Part shown: positions 44,101 to 55,700 of the stretch, one piece after another | Layout of the letters: each line of letters starts with the position of its first letter | How positions within the stretch are numbered: position 1 is the stretch's first letter | Assembly (NCBI RefSeq): GCF_030867145.1 | Contig: NC_134414.1 | Span: 128,414,465 to 128,478,464, forward strand | Length of the DNA stretch: 64,000 bases | Reading direction: 5' to 3' | Source of the DNA: Opisthocomus hoazin | Taxonomy: Eukaryota > Chordata > Aves > Opisthocomiformes > Opisthocomidae | The notes under the pieces: model-generated | What the model was told of the DNA's origin: nothing | Seen by the model: the letters and a program-made list of their open reading frames with translations, nothing else | The model's database searches: none | Position numbers and translations under genes: made by a program

Positions 44101-47100
44101 TTTTGCTGCTGATGTAGTTGAAGAAGCCCTTCTTGTTGTTTTTGACATCCCTTGCCAGCTTCAATTGCAGGTGAGCCTTGGCCTTCCTCGTCGCATCCCT
44201 GCATGCTCTCACCACGTTTCTGTACTCTTCCCAAGTGGCCTGCCCCTCTTTCCACATTCCATGGACGAAGATGATGGCTAACAGAAGAGCTACAGAAGGG
44301 CAGGTGTATAAGGGTGAAGTGTATGGGTGATAAAATGGCAGGTGAAATTCAGTATAAATAGATAATGGATAAATGGAGGGTAACACAGCAAAAGCATCTT
44401 TGACTTATGCAGTGACGGGCTCTGAGCTGATGATAGCTGAGGAATACAATCTTGAGACTGTAATAGATAATTCTATAAAACTGGCAGCCCAGTGCATAGT
44501 GTAATGGGCAAGAATACAAATTGATTGCCTCAGTTTGAATTGTATCGTTCTGCCCACTTTTAAAATGTGGCAACATTCTGCAGCTCTAAATCTGTAGTGC
44601 AAACAATGTCTTGAAAACTGTGTTCAGGTCTGGTTGTGGTTTTGTTTTCTGTTTTGAGTTGGTTTTATTTTTAGTGTAAAGCTTTCAGAAACACAAAAGA
44701 AATTACAGTTATTATACAGTTATTGATAATGGCCCATTTGATGAGATAGGGCTTAGGTTTGAGGGGTTTTTTTGATTGGTTTGTTTAGTTTTTAAATACT
44801 GTGGCAACCTGATGGATATGTGGGGTAGCTTTCATCTTTTAGCTTGTCCTAGATACTGTGTCTCCTCACAAGATTTTAAGTAAATACAAGGTCTATTATC
44901 ATAAACTCTCCGTGTCAGACATTTGGAATTTAGTAGTCCTTGTCCTGTGCTCCTGCAAAATAAAATTGTGGAGAAAGATTGTGCAATACTTATTTAAGTC
45001 TTACTTTGCAACTTCCCTTAAGGAAGAAGAGTCAGACAATGAAGAAAATTTTATTGACCTGAATGCTCTGAAGGCACAAACGTACAGATCGGTAAGTGGT
45101 TACCCATCAGTGCTCTCTTGAGAGATTTTTACCTCTGTACCACCAATTTATTTCTGTTGGATTTAAGTGTGAAAGTCCTTATATAGTCTAAACTTGAAAA
45201 AGCATTCCCGCTGAAATGAATCAGCTCATTTGAAAAGAAAAATGTACATCCAGTTTCTAAACTGTTATCGCTGCAGGGTTGCTGGAAACATTTGCAAGAA
45301 ATTTTTGCAGAGACTTTTAGGGAAACATAGTATTAGTTTCTTGAATTTATTTTAATTTTTCACCCCAATTTTTCCCCTATTTCTGAAATGTATTATGATT
45401 TCTTACTATATACATTTTATTCTTTTATTAAATATATTTAGAATATATTTATATTTAATTTATATTAAGATATGTTTATTTTAATTCCTAGTCTTTATGA
45501 ATTCGAAGAAAGCCATTCAAGAAATCTGTTATATCTGTAGTCTAGATCATTCTGGATATAAATTTTTTTCCTGACTATGAGCACTGTAAGCCATTGTAAC
45601 ATGATTTCTAACAGTTCTCACTGTGCATAACGATGATATTTTGTATATAAACTTTGTGGGTTTTACACAGGACATTAATGACTCTGCAAGGCAAGAAGAG
45701 ATTTTACAGTCCACGACAGATGCAGCAGAGTGGAATCTGGAAGTGGAACGTGTGCTTCCACAGCTGAAAGTTACAGTCAGGACTGACAATAAGGTATGCG
45801 AGTATGTTTTGCATGTGTACACATGGTGATTAAAGTATGATTTCAGTCAGTGTTGTTTACTCTCATTTTAATTTTTTTTATCATCTCAAGAATTGTCAGT
45901 AATGGGCTCTCCAACGCTATCTTGTCTGAATCTTTGTCACTTACTTTCACCCTAGAAGCAATAATTTTCAGTACCTTTTTTTTCCAATATTACATAAGAA
46001 TAATTTTTCCTGCTTCTTACAGAGCACCTTACTTCCATATATTTATTTCTGTATATTTATTCAGTGGAAACTTCTTTAAATACATTGGAAATGTTTAACA
46101 ATTTTACTTCTGAAAAATTATGCCCTCAGTTTAGCAGCTATTACAATATCTTCCTGGAAGAGAGCTGAGGAAATTCTTACCTTTCAGCTGGTTAATTTGT
46201 CAGCCACATGAAAAGCTGATTGCATGGAATTCATCTTGCTGAAGTTTAAATGGCAATAAAGTAGGTCTGTACCTCTGATCTAGTCATCATGGGCTCTCCT
46301 TATGTTTAGCTAAAGGAAGTGAGGAGTACTTCAACTGATTTCACTTACCTATCTAGATAACTACCTCAAGATGAAATTAATCATTTCTTAGAAATGAGTA
46401 TTTCTCTCCATAATCTATTCCAAAGAGTCTAGAATGAGCAGATCAGAAGTAGACATCTGTCTTTGGCAAGTCAAAGTCCAAAGCTAGGACCTATTCCTGA
46501 CATTGTTATAAACTTTCTTTCTAGGAGCTTGCATAGCCCACACAGATCCATGCAGTATTGAAATTGCTCATTCATTGTGACCCAGCTAGTTGGAGTGTTG
46601 GAGCAATCTGTAGCAGTGATACAGAATTCAATGAAAGATAATTGTCTTGCCAAAAACGGGCTAAGCTCTCAACTATCTGTTAAATTGCTTGCCTGTCTTA
46701 TGCTATACTGCATTCTTCTATGTGAGGAATTGCCTGCTTTGAGCCACTTTTCTCTGATCCTAGGCAAGCCCATCTGTTACAGAGAACATCATGCTTGATT
46801 CTTGCACTAAGAAATTAAAACTTAATGGAAAATTAAAGCCACTGTAAGAACCAAGGTTTACTAGCTTCAAGTTTAATGCACCATCTCTTGGCTTAAAGGA
46901 ATGTGTTATAATAACATGAAAAGAGGATTCTTCTTTTTCTAGCTTCTGTGCTATTATGCTTTCAGAAACAACTGGAGAGAAGTGTTTGGCGTTTTTTCGT
47001 TCTACAAGCATCTTGTTCTGCTTCCTGCGTGGCGCATGTATACATAGTACCAGCAGAGGGTTAATGGTTTAATCAGTGGCATTAGAAACTGGAACTTATT

Positions 47101-50100
47101 TGTAAAGCCCTGGGCAGGGGTGTAAGGTGTGTGTAGAGGATGTTTGTTGGTTTTATTTAAACGGCAAAGTCTGACAAATTGCGAACAATTGTCATCAGAC
47201 CAACAAAAGATCTTGGGTCTGCTGCAAACTTAAAACCCAGCATACAACATGAGCACGTTTTTCTCTACTAGCCTTCGTTTCATTCTGGAAGAGAACAGTG
47301 GGCAGCAGCACCATTGTAGACAGCAGGTGAACCTCACGGACTGAACAGCTGTTGGAGATGTTGGCTGTGCTCTTCTGAGGTTGTGAGACCAGAAGTACTA
47401 GTCCCTTGGTAGTTATGTGCATGTCCTGTGCAGAGGGATAGTCTTACTTTAAATCAGTGGAACTGCCTGTGATTGAAGGATGGCACGCGTTTAAGTGTGC
47501 GGCTGTTTTAAGCAAGGATTTGTTTTGTACCTGTTATGAGACATGAGTGGCTGTATCCTCCAAGACTGGGAATTCTGCTTGCTTGGGTGCTGCAGCCCAT
47601 CCCCGTGTGCCTGGAGATCTGCGGGTCCCTGTCCCAGACTGATGGATGCAGCCACTGCTTCTTTCTTGTTTGCAGGTTTAGAAGCACGTATCACACAGAC
47701 ACACAGGGGACCCTGATGTGGCCAGCTACGCAAACTGCCATAAACGAGGCCCTCACTTCAACAGCACTTGTAGAATTCCCATAAAATATGGGTATAGACA
47801 GCCAGGCCCCCTTCTTCCTCTTCAGCTCATTAAGATTGAGCTTCAGTAGTGAAAGCACACACTGCCTTCTCTTTAGATTCACAAGCACATGCACATTCAT
47901 GGATCCCTCCACTATCAGCCTGGTCCTTCTGTCTGTCTGATCCCCCTGCCTGGATGCTGGGCTCTCTTACCTGTTTTGCTGCTCTTCTGCTTGCCAGCTC
48001 ATCCAGCTTTCGACGCTTGCCACCAAACAGATGCATATACTCGCACGCTCATCTGAAGAGCACTCCACATTTGTGGGTCCCCCTGAATACCAGCACGTAC
48101 CCTCTACCTGCCCCACACCTGGGCCTGCATCCAGGGCCTAGTACTCCATGGCTAGTTCAGTTCTAAGTCTGCTGTTGACGTGCACAGCAGGTTTAGGGAT
48201 GATGCAAACACTTGTCTGTCCCCACCCCAGCAGCTGGCACCAGCAACATGGGCTTGTGGCCTGCAGTCTCGTTCCAGCTGCTGGCACTGAGCCCCTCACT
48301 TGCTTCACTCACACCGGTCTTTCCCAGTAGCTGGATTTTGGGATACGTGCCAGTCCTGCCTTGGTGGCTGAGACCCTCGCCTACGCCTGTGGCAGGCGCT
48401 GACAACCGCACTCTCTCCAGCTGCAGACACTGCAGGCCTGGGACACCTGCAGCCCTGGTCTGATTCCAGTTGCTGGCCCCATGTCCCTTCTCACCAGCAG
48501 CTGGCACTTAGTCCTTACAGCACTCATACACGCACAGGTTAGATCTCTCCATCTATGAGATTGCACAGAAAGATAATTGAAGAAGAATTTAATGAGAAGA
48601 TAGGACAGACTGCAGTGATTGCCTGAAGGGCTCAGTCAGTCAAGTGGACTCACTAGCAACAGTTTACACATGACCAGCCCCTCTTATAACCCTCTCTACT
48701 CCCCACTTAGTCCCCAGTCCCCTTGCCCTGCATGTTTCTTCATTGGTTTGCATGGTTGCACCAACATTCATCCCAAATTTCCAGAACCCCCAGTCTTACC
48801 AGTTACAAGGGCCAGGTTCGCCTTCTTTGAAGTGATGCTTGCAGTTTCTTGCTAGTCCATCAGTGTGACTGATGAGCTTTGTTTCTTAGTATTTGTCTGA
48901 CAGGTCTGTGTCTCTGTAAGTTTTGGTTTTTCCCTCCCCCTTCTCCTTATCACCCCATTTTGACAAGGTCTTCAATCAGATAATTGTACTTATACAAACA
49001 TTCTCACACTCCACATGCCCTTATCCATTAGTGTAACTGGCCAGGTTAGTTTCTTGTTACTGTCTCCATTATGGTTTGTCAGTCAGGTTTGTGCCTCTGT
49101 TATGTTTTGCTTAGCATCCTTTTTGACAAGGTCCTTGATTAGATAATCTTCCTGAAGCAAACTCCTTACAGTACCTGTTTTACAAGAAAGTCTCCTCAGG
49201 TTTGATTGTAAGTGAAAAAGATTTATTAACATCGCTTTTTTTTTTAGCACTTAGACCAGTACAGTGCCAACAGCTTAAAAATCTTAAAAATATTTTTTAG
49301 CATGTTCAGAAGCATGATACTGAAATAGCAGCAATTCTGCAGTGCTGCTACTCTGCTTCATTTTGAACTCACAGTCTGCCTGCAGCTGTGCTTTGGGTCT
49401 GGGAGATGTAAAAAGTTTGCATTGAAAAGGAAAAATTTGTGATAAAGCTTGGGAGCAGGAATTGATTCTTAAGTAAAAGATGCCTGCCTATCACGTTAAA
49501 ACAGCACCTTTTCTCTTCTCCCATCCCTGAGTCCTCTGTGTTTCCTGTGACCTAGAAGCTGCAAATTATCTTCCCTGTTCTGATTTTGTCCCAATATCAA
49601 AAACAAGTTTAAGTATTTCTGCCTCTTCCATTTCTTTCCATTCTTTTCCTGGTACTAGTAAGGGCTAAGTAGAAAGGGAAGATCTAATAGTCTGGAACTG
49701 GTAGGTGTTGGGTATTTGAAGCACTCATTTTGTCTAAGAATAAGCTGAGCTAGTGCAACTATAATCAATGTTTTCAGTGTTTGTGCCCGGAGCGGTTTGT
49801 AGCAGAAATAGTTCCATGAAGATCAAACAGACTCTAAAATGCATAGCTAGCTACAGTGGTATCAGTGAGGATGTCAGTGTTTGTTTATGGATCTGAGTGT
49901 CATGTGTGACATTTAGGAGATTTATAAATTGTGTCACATTAAGCAAGTGCCTCTGGATATGAACATGGCAGTGGCAGAATGATACATGGTAACCGTATAA
50001 AAGAGAACTGACCTTGCCTTGCATACCAGCCTTTGTTTAGTAACCAGAGAAAGATTAAAGTTGTACTTACCGATGTTTTACTTTGTGCCATCTTTTTTAG

Positions 50101-53100
50101 GACTGGAGAATTCATGTAGATCAAATGCATCAGCATAAGGATGGAATTGAATCTTCTTTAAAAGAAACTAGGGTATGTTTTGTATGTGCAGAATATTTCA
50201 CTGATCTTTCAGCATTTTTATTTTCTCTTTTATTTGATATACATTAAGAACTAAATAGATTTTTTTTCCTTCATTTTATTTGTGCTAATGTTGTAAAACT
50301 AAAAAGGGTAACATACAATAATGATGATTAGGGACAGTGGGACTGGCAAAATATCTTGTGGGAAAGAGTTGTATATGTGAGGATTAACAGGGATGTTTGG
50401 GTTCATTAATGTATGCATTACCATAAGTGCATCCTGACTACGGAAGGCAAAATAGAATAATACAATGTGAAAATATGTGCTGATAAAAAAAACCCAAAAT
50501 GCTGTCAAATACTGTTGTTAGAGTAACTTACTGACATTGACATTTGTAATTAATTGAGGGAGGGTGATGGAAGCAGTAAAGCTTGAAATATGTGTTTTGG
50601 AGGTGGAAAAACGAGAACACATTAGGATCAATTTTTTATTGGCCAAATATAGCATTTCTGTACTGTTTTTATCTCTCACTTGTAGGCTTCCATATACTTT
50701 CTTAATTTCAGCACCATTTTAATACGCTTTGCATACTATCTGTATCCTGTGAACCCACAGAATATGATTTTCTAGGGTTACCTTGACAAACTCCATAATG
50801 AAATCAGCAGAACATTGGAAAAGATCAATAGCAGGGAAAAGTACATCAACAATCAGTTGGAGCACTTGGTTCAAGAGTACCGTTCAGCACAAGCCTTGCT
50901 GAGTGAGGTAATGCACTGATCTTTTGTTGTTGCCTTCTCTAGCATTAGCATGCTGTTAAGTGAGGGTTAAGGCAAAGCAGACTCAGAGGAGTTATCTGTG
51001 AATTCTGTGGTTGGATATAAAGCAGGAGAAATGTTGATTGGATATCAAATTATATATTTGTTTTAAACTAAACTAGCAATTTTTATTTAACTATTCTATA
51101 GGGGAAAGTAAATGTTTTTTGCCTGAATATTATGTAAATCCGTTGCCAGTCTTGAGCAGCTAGTAAACTGCTTGTTCTGCTTTCCCTGTGAAGTTCACAC
51201 ATCTGTGATGAGTCTCAGTCCAGCACTCATCTCTTATACTGATTAGTTGTGCTAATGTGCACAAAGCACTCTGATTACTTCTTTACTTCAGTTAGTTTTT
51301 ATGCCAATAAAGTGATGTTTGAGATGCTTTTTGATCCCCTAGTTAGGAGTCTTGTAAAAGCTGACATTTGGCTTGCTCTCCTGTTTGTGGGCATGACATA
51401 AAAGTAAGACTAACAGGATTTGACCTCTGTGCTTTCTGTTTACCTTGCTATTAAACTTTAAGAAACTGCAAGATAGTAATTTATTGTTGATGAAGAAATA
51501 TTCTGGGTTTCAGAATTCAATTCTGTCTGTATTCTGGCAAATTTTCTTTGTTTATTTCCTCGTGTAAGTGATTAGAAAACATACTTCTTACTGTGTATGT
51601 ATTAGGGCTATTATAATTTTTAAAACCGCTCTAAATTTTTGAATGATAGTCATTACAGAGGCTGATGTTTCAAGCCTGTCTTCATATGTGTAGCACTGTA
51701 AACATCATTGGGACTTTGTGGGAGAGTTTCTGGAACTGGGACATGTGAGAGCAAGTTTTGGTGTTTTCTCTGAGCTATCTACATACATCTCTTCAGCTTT
51801 GTCACTGCAGCAAAAACCATGTTTCTTTCCAGGCTAAAGAGAAGTACCAGGAGGGAAGTGGAGGAGTAACTGAAAGGATTAGAGTGCTTTCTGAGGTAAA
51901 ACACATTTTCACATAATTTCTTCTGCATATTTTAAAACAATCTGCAGAGAGTTGGCATTTAGTGTTTGCAGTTTTATGAACCCAGTTCTTTCTGGGTTAA
52001 AGATTAATCTGTTTGTTTAGTGGAGGCGATCTAGTCCAGTCCCTAAATTTTAAACCCAGACTGCCATTGATTTTTAACTTGTGAATTTGGGCAAACTATT
52101 GTGACCTTTTTATTTCCACAGTTTGTAAAAGATGGTAAATGTTCTGTATTTTATAACCTGTGTCTTAGAGTTACTGAGGATTAGTCAAATCATGTACATA
52201 AATTCTTTGGAAGAAAAGAAGCTTAACTCTTATTTTCACTTAAAATTAACAATTTGGAATTTTCATCTTCCAAGCACTTAAAAGCAGTATTTGCCTAAAT
52301 CGTAACTTTTCCATACCAGTCAAATTATTGTAATACCTAAAACTGTTTTTCTGACGTTTGGTTGGTTTTTTTGTGTTTTGTTTTTTTTTTTGTAAATCGG
52401 TGCTCTGACAAATGTAAAGAAAAATCCCCAGACTCTTAACTGCCTCAATATGTTGAGTGTTTCATGGCATTTCATTTAGAATTACTGCCTGATTTCCAAG
52501 TTTTTCAACCTTTTGTCCAATTCGGAATTTGTTTTAATAACTGTGTAGTTTGGGTTGCAAAAACCCACTTTATTTATTAGATGATAAAGTGTCTGGAATA
52601 GTCTCATAAAATTGATCACACCATAAGAATGTGCTGGAAATTCTAAAACAGGTTTGAGACTTTTTAGACTAGAATAGAATAGTTCAGTTGGAAGGGACAA
52701 GAATGGTGATCTAGTCCAACTGCAGTAGGTAATAAACACAGCAGTTTAAGAAGTTTTCTAGCAAAGATTTTGGAGTGTATGGATTCTGCAAAATTAGAGC
52801 TTCTTTCTTTTTCACTCTCAAGGAAGTAAGTTTAAAAAAGAGAGTACGATGACTTCAGATTTATAATGTGTTTGTGCTTTGGAAATTATTAGCTGATTAG
52901 TAATGATGCATATGTTACCAGTTGGCAGCCGTCAAACTGTGTAGATGCAGTGGTGCATATGAGATAAACTAGACACACTGGGTATTACTACTGATCTGCT
53001 TTCAGGCGTGCAGTCAAATCTCAGCCCACTTGGTGATACCAGTACCACTGTAGGTATGCATTAACAGTGCAGCGATGTTTCTTTTTTGTTACTGAAAAGG

Positions 53101-55261
53101 CTTACTGAAGCCTTAATGAAGGGCCATTTTTATATTATAGACAAAAATACTAAATTACTGCCTGTGCCTTAGAGTCATGTATTTGCTTTCTCTTCATTGT
53201 CTACAATGGCAAACTGGTCGATAGATAGTCAGTCCTGAAACGGACTTTTATTCTTCATACCTGCATTTTACATACCCGTAGCCATGCTGGTGCCAGCAGG
53301 CTTGGCTGCTGCACCATCTTTTGCTGCAGTGCTGTTTCTCAGGTTCCGCCGTCACCTGCCGAAGTCCTGACGCTTCCAGAAGGGCAGCTGGCATGGTCAT
53401 TTGGTGAACATTGGTCTGCAGGGATATTGGTTCCTATCTTCCGTCCAGCATCATACTGCAATACGTTGTTTTTATTGTTTTGGGATGCGCTGATTATCAG
53501 TAAGGCCATGCTGTTTGGCTAACTTGTTACTCGTTTTGCTGTAATTTTTACAACACTAGTTTATTTAAAGTAAAATTTTCTTAATGTTTGAAAAAAATTG
53601 TTCCTCCATAGACAACAACTAAAATTAGTTCATTTTTTTTAACTAATGTGGTTATTCAGCAGAGAATTTTTAACTGTATTTTTATATAGTTAAATAAAAA
53701 CTTAACTAAATTTTTAAATAATTGTAATTTAGTTATTTTTTTAACTTGACGTTCATCTGGTTTAATGAAGGAAAAAAATCTATTTTAAGATTACAGAAGT
53801 ATTAGAGAGAGTAAAGCAGGAAACAGAAGAGAGAGGAAGCAGTATGACTGATGGTGGTAAGTATGCTTTTTCCTCAAACCAAACACCCGTTTTCTCAGTG
53901 ACGTGTATATAATTTGTCCTTTATTAAAGAAAAATAAAATGAGACCAGACTAAGTGACTAGTGTAAAATATCAATATTAAAATTTGAAAAGGTGTCTAAG
54001 AAAATCAGGAGTCTAAACCTCTTTGAAAAGTTACGTAAGTCTGCAGAAGGTAGAGATTCCAGGATTTCCCCTCTCTGGTAAATTATTTGTAAAAACCAAA
54101 AAAAATGGGGTTTTTGTATGCTTTGAATAGTTATCCACTCACTGGAAGAAATTCACACATTACAGGTTCAAGCTGTTTTTACTCTGAAATAGTTACTGGC
54201 AGTAGCTGTCAGATTCTCTGACTAAGCCTGGCTGGAGTCAGGGAGAAAATTAATTTTGGTGTTTTGCTGTTTGGACTATTTTAATATTTAAATCTGTATA
54301 CCTATTTGAATTAGTTTTGTCTCAGACTTGGGATTTGCTTATTTGAGATTTTTCCTGATAAATGCATTCTGTTGCAAATATATAAGGAGTGTGAATGCAG
54401 AAATAAATGGATGCATGTTACAGTAGGGCTAAATATGCAAGCTGTATCCATATTTAACTGTAACCATTACAGCTAATTTACTTCAGTAGTTGTAAGTGTT
54501 ATTGTATAAGGAAATTTTGTACGCCCTTGCTTCACTGTGAAGGAACTACTTACTTGCCTTGCAACACCTTTTCTGTATTATGGCATGGCCAAGGGTCAAG
54601 ATAAAATCTAGAGCCTAGAATTATAAGGAGCAATATGATGCAGCAACAGCATCCCTACTGTGACATTAGTGGGAAGTGAGGGATTAGAAACCAAGTATGG
54701 AGCACAAATCATTTCAATAGCTTTTCACAGGTAAGATGACCTCCTGCTGAAGGTATCTTCAGTTCTCTACCAAACCCCAAGTCAGGTATCAGGATGAGGC
54801 TTTCAGCTGAGCAAAACGCATCATTGACAAACCTATCTTAATATTGATGCACATCTTTATGCAGATCTTAGATGACAAGAAGACAGCAAAACTGTCATCG
54901 CATATTTCTTTGAAGTGTCTTGCATATTAAAAATGATGTATCAGTACAATCATGTCTTTAGAGTAGAACGCCCTTTTGTTCATTCAAGTCTTCAATTTTA
55001 AGAAGTGAATTATTATAGAAAATAATGCCTTTGTGTTAAGTAGCTGATGCGGAGTTGTACTGTTTATCTCTCTTTTTAACAGCTCCTCTAGTGAAGATTA
55101 AACAGGCCTTAACAAAACTGAAGCAAGAAACCATTCAGATGGACATACAAATTGGCGTAATGGAACACACATTACTCCAGTCAAAGCTGAAAGAGAAATC
55201 CGACATGACTAGAGATATGCATGCAACAATGATTCCAGAATCCACAGTAGGTGCCTATTAA
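34969..55261 (+). CDS. IFT57: Intraflagellar transport protein 57 (complete, 11 coding exons)
   Basis: Exons 34969-35174, 37450-37612, 38771-38889, 39588-39678, 45023-45091, 45671-45793, 50101-50172, 50776-50907, 51833-51895, 53790-53856 and 55083-55261 join to 1284 nt, or 427 residues, close to the 429 of the human protein. All introns are GT-AG and phases agree. Residues 40-190 form the N-terminal calponin-homology-like region ([25 protein letters not shown]). An acidic linker follows ([19 protein letters not shown]). From about residue 220 to the end it is mostly coiled coil. IFT57 (HIPPI) is a peripheral IFT-B subunit that partners IFT20 and others in anterograde cilium transport; an apoptosis role through HIP1 has also been reported. 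The start ATG has a good Kozak context (AAGATGG). An upstream in-frame ATG at 34801 exists but has no homology support. Confidence 0.95.
35175..37449 (+). other. IFT57: IFT57 intron 1
   Basis: 2.3 kb: the first 270 bp still belong to the CpG island, the rest is AT-rich with no recognised feature. Confidence 0.55.
37450..37612 (+). CDS. IFT57: IFT57 exon 2
   Basis: Encodes [20 protein letters not shown] through [16 protein letters not shown] to LSELRSF, the heart of the calponin-homology-like domain. Acceptor TTTAAACAG, donor TTT|GTAAGT. Confidence 0.96.
38131..38211. repeat. Low-complexity poly-C/poly-A tract in IFT57 intron 2
   Basis: A run of ten or so C, then about nineteen A, then A-rich ACC/AAACC sequence. 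It could be a remnant poly-A tail, but no transposon body is seen next to it. Confidence 0.7.
38771..38889 (+). CDS. IFT57: IFT57 exon 3
   Basis: Encodes [20 protein letters not shown] and on to [11 protein letters not shown], matching the family segment that ends the N-terminal domain. Acceptor TTATTTTAG, donor AAAG|GTATAG. Confidence 0.95.
39588..39678 (+). CDS. IFT57: IFT57 exon 4
   Basis: Encodes [20 protein letters not shown] and ends KLEEDVV. This is the acidic linker. Acceptor GATTTCAG, donor GTG|GTAGGT. Confidence 0.93.
40849..40975 (-). mobile_element. CR1 LINE 3' tail fragment, antisense
   Basis: Begins ACAGAATCACAGAATGGTAG and continues with the CR1 tail block (GTCACCTAGAGCAGGCTGCA, ACCTTGTCTGGGCAGG). 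The match breaks off after about 125 bp, so it is severely 5'-truncated. Same subfamily as the copies at 42.3 and 61.8 kb. Confidence 0.85.
42324..44265 (-). mobile_element. CR1 LINE, about 1.9 kb with most of the reverse transcriptase
   Basis: On the minus strand it reads from about LWKEGQAT-like sequence ([20 protein letters not shown]) through the whole polymerase domain. Visible are [66 protein letters not shown] and the catalytic FADDTK. Two open frames (44386-43379 and 43315-42413) are in the same frame, interrupted by one TAG at 43381-43379. The 3' terminus shows a three-copy TCACAGAA octamer at 42324-42349. It is truncated upstream of the polymerase, so it lacks the endonuclease and ORF1 and could not have moved alone. 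Confidence 0.93.
45023..45091 (+). CDS. IFT57: IFT57 exon 5
   Basis: 23 codons: [20 protein letters not shown] and YRS. The acceptor is CCCTTAAG after a 5.3-kb intron holding two CR1 pieces. Donor TCG|GTAAGT. Confidence 0.93.
45400..45490. repeat. AT-rich low-complexity tract in IFT57 intron 5
   Basis: Imperfect TATTTA/ATATTTA repeats between IFT57 exons 5 and 6. Confidence 0.6.
45671..45793 (+). CDS. IFT57: IFT57 exon 6
   Basis: 41 codons beginning [20 protein letters not shown] and ending [10 protein letters not shown]. Acceptor TTTACACAG, donor AAG|GTATGC. Confidence 0.95.
48229..48512. repeat. Degenerate minisatellite with AGCTGCTGGCA core
   Basis: Variants of CAGCAGCTGGCAC occur at about 48229, 48272, 48325, 48418, 48465 and 48498, with spacing of about 33 to 93 bp, often near 45. 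The copies are strongly diverged. Confidence 0.6.
48857..49170. repeat. Diverged tandem duplication, unit about 155-170 bp
   Basis: Unit 1 (from about 48857) and unit 2 (from about 49027) share in order: CATCAGTGTGACTG/CATTAGTGTAACTG, a GTTTCTTAGT/GTTTCTTGTT block, AGGTCTGTGTCTCTGT/AGGTTTGTGCCTCTGT, and TTTTGACAAGGTC followed by ATTAGATAAT-like sequence, ending in AAACATTCTCACACTCC/AAACTCCTTACAG. Confidence 0.7.
50101..50172 (+). CDS. IFT57: IFT57 exon 7
   Basis: 24 codons: [20 protein letters not shown] and KETR. Start of the main coiled-coil half. Acceptor CTTTTTTAG, donor AGG|GTATGT. Confidence 0.95.
50776..50907 (+). CDS. IFT57: IFT57 exon 8
   Basis: 44 codons beginning [20 protein letters not shown] and ending SAQALLSE. 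Coiled coil. Acceptor TTTTCTAG, donor GAG|GTAATG. Confidence 0.95.
51833..51895 (+). CDS. IFT57: IFT57 exon 9
   Basis: 21 codons: [20 protein letters not shown] and E. Acceptor CTTTCCAG, donor GAG|GTAAAA. Too short to be picked up as an open frame alone. Confidence 0.94.
51896..53789 (+). other. IFT57: IFT57 intron 9
   Basis: 1.9 kb, AT-rich, with one short CR1 fragment near 52.7 kb and nothing else recognised. Confidence 0.55.
52671..52726 (-). mobile_element. Short CR1 3'-end fragment, antisense
   Basis: AGAATAGAATAGTTCAGTTGG followed by GAAGGGACAAGAATGGTGAT and CTAGTCCAACTGC is the reverse of a CR1 3' end of a different subfamily from the other copies. Only about 55 bp remain. Confidence 0.7.
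53790..53856 (+). CDS. IFT57: IFT57 exon 10
   Basis: Encodes [20 protein letters not shown] and DG, ending one base into an alanine codon. Acceptor ATTTTAAG, donor GGTG|GTAAGT. Too short to be picked up as an open frame alone. Confidence 0.94.
55083..55261 (+). CDS. IFT57: IFT57 exon 11 (terminal coding)
   Basis: Encodes [20 protein letters not shown], then [20 protein letters not shown], and ends PESTVGAY followed by TAA at 55259-55261. Acceptor TTTTTAACAG. Confidence 0.96.
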
Positions 55262-55700
55262 AATTGTTTGGAGCTGACTTCGCTTACCCAAAATACAGTT
55301 TTCTACCACTTGCTTTTTTGTTAGTTTAGAAGTTTCCTCTTTGTTGGGGGAGGAGGGCGTTCTTTTTTCTTTTTTAACAAGATGCTTGTCATGCACTTTT
55401 AAGAAGTAACATGCTTACTTTGGGCTCATCATGGAGCCATGTTTAGTTTTGTGCTGTAAAGATTTACCACAGGTCCCTTCCAAATATACTAAAAATTCTT
55501 ATTAATGAACGTGTCTCTCTTTCACTGGAGAATGCCATGTAGTGTGAAAGTCTATAGAATGATACTGACAGCCTGTAATCTTGATATTCTACAGTGCTGA
55601 AACAAAATTGCTTGCAGAGGACTTGAAAGGAATTTAAACTGTATATTCTTGCCATCTACATGTATTTAGTATAAAATATTTTATTGATGATACTGAAATA
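55262..55700 (+). other. IFT57: IFT57 3' UTR (end uncertain)
   Basis: AT-rich sequence after the stop. No canonical AATAAA or ATTAAA was found in the first 1.4 kb; a TATAAA variant at 55670-55675 is the first plausible signal, so the true 3' end may lie here or farther on. Confidence 0.4.

Larger units (their letters stand above)
39679..45022 (+). other. IFT57: IFT57 intron 4
   Basis: 5.3 kb, of which about 2.1 kb is CR1 sequence (40849-40975 and 42324-44265). The rest holds short meaningless open frames and no recognised gene. Confidence 0.6.
47500..49180 (+). mobile_element. Possible old avian LTR / repeat block
   Basis: The block has degenerate tandem repeats (48229-48512), a TATA-like CCCCTCTTATAACCC at about 48680, and a duplicated unit at 48857-49170. 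The layout suggests an enhancer-like repeat array followed by a TATA element, as in a long terminal repeat of an endogenous retrovirus. No retroviral gene, primer-binding site or matching second LTR was found. Identification is by general resemblance only; a plain minisatellite cluster is the alternative. Confidence 0.35.
45794..50100 (+). other. IFT57: IFT57 intron 6
   Basis: 4.3 kb. The part from about 47500 to 49200 differs in composition (GC-richer, CTG/CAG-rich) from the AT-rich flanks and consists of degenerate repeats described separately. No exon was seen within it. Confidence 0.6.
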
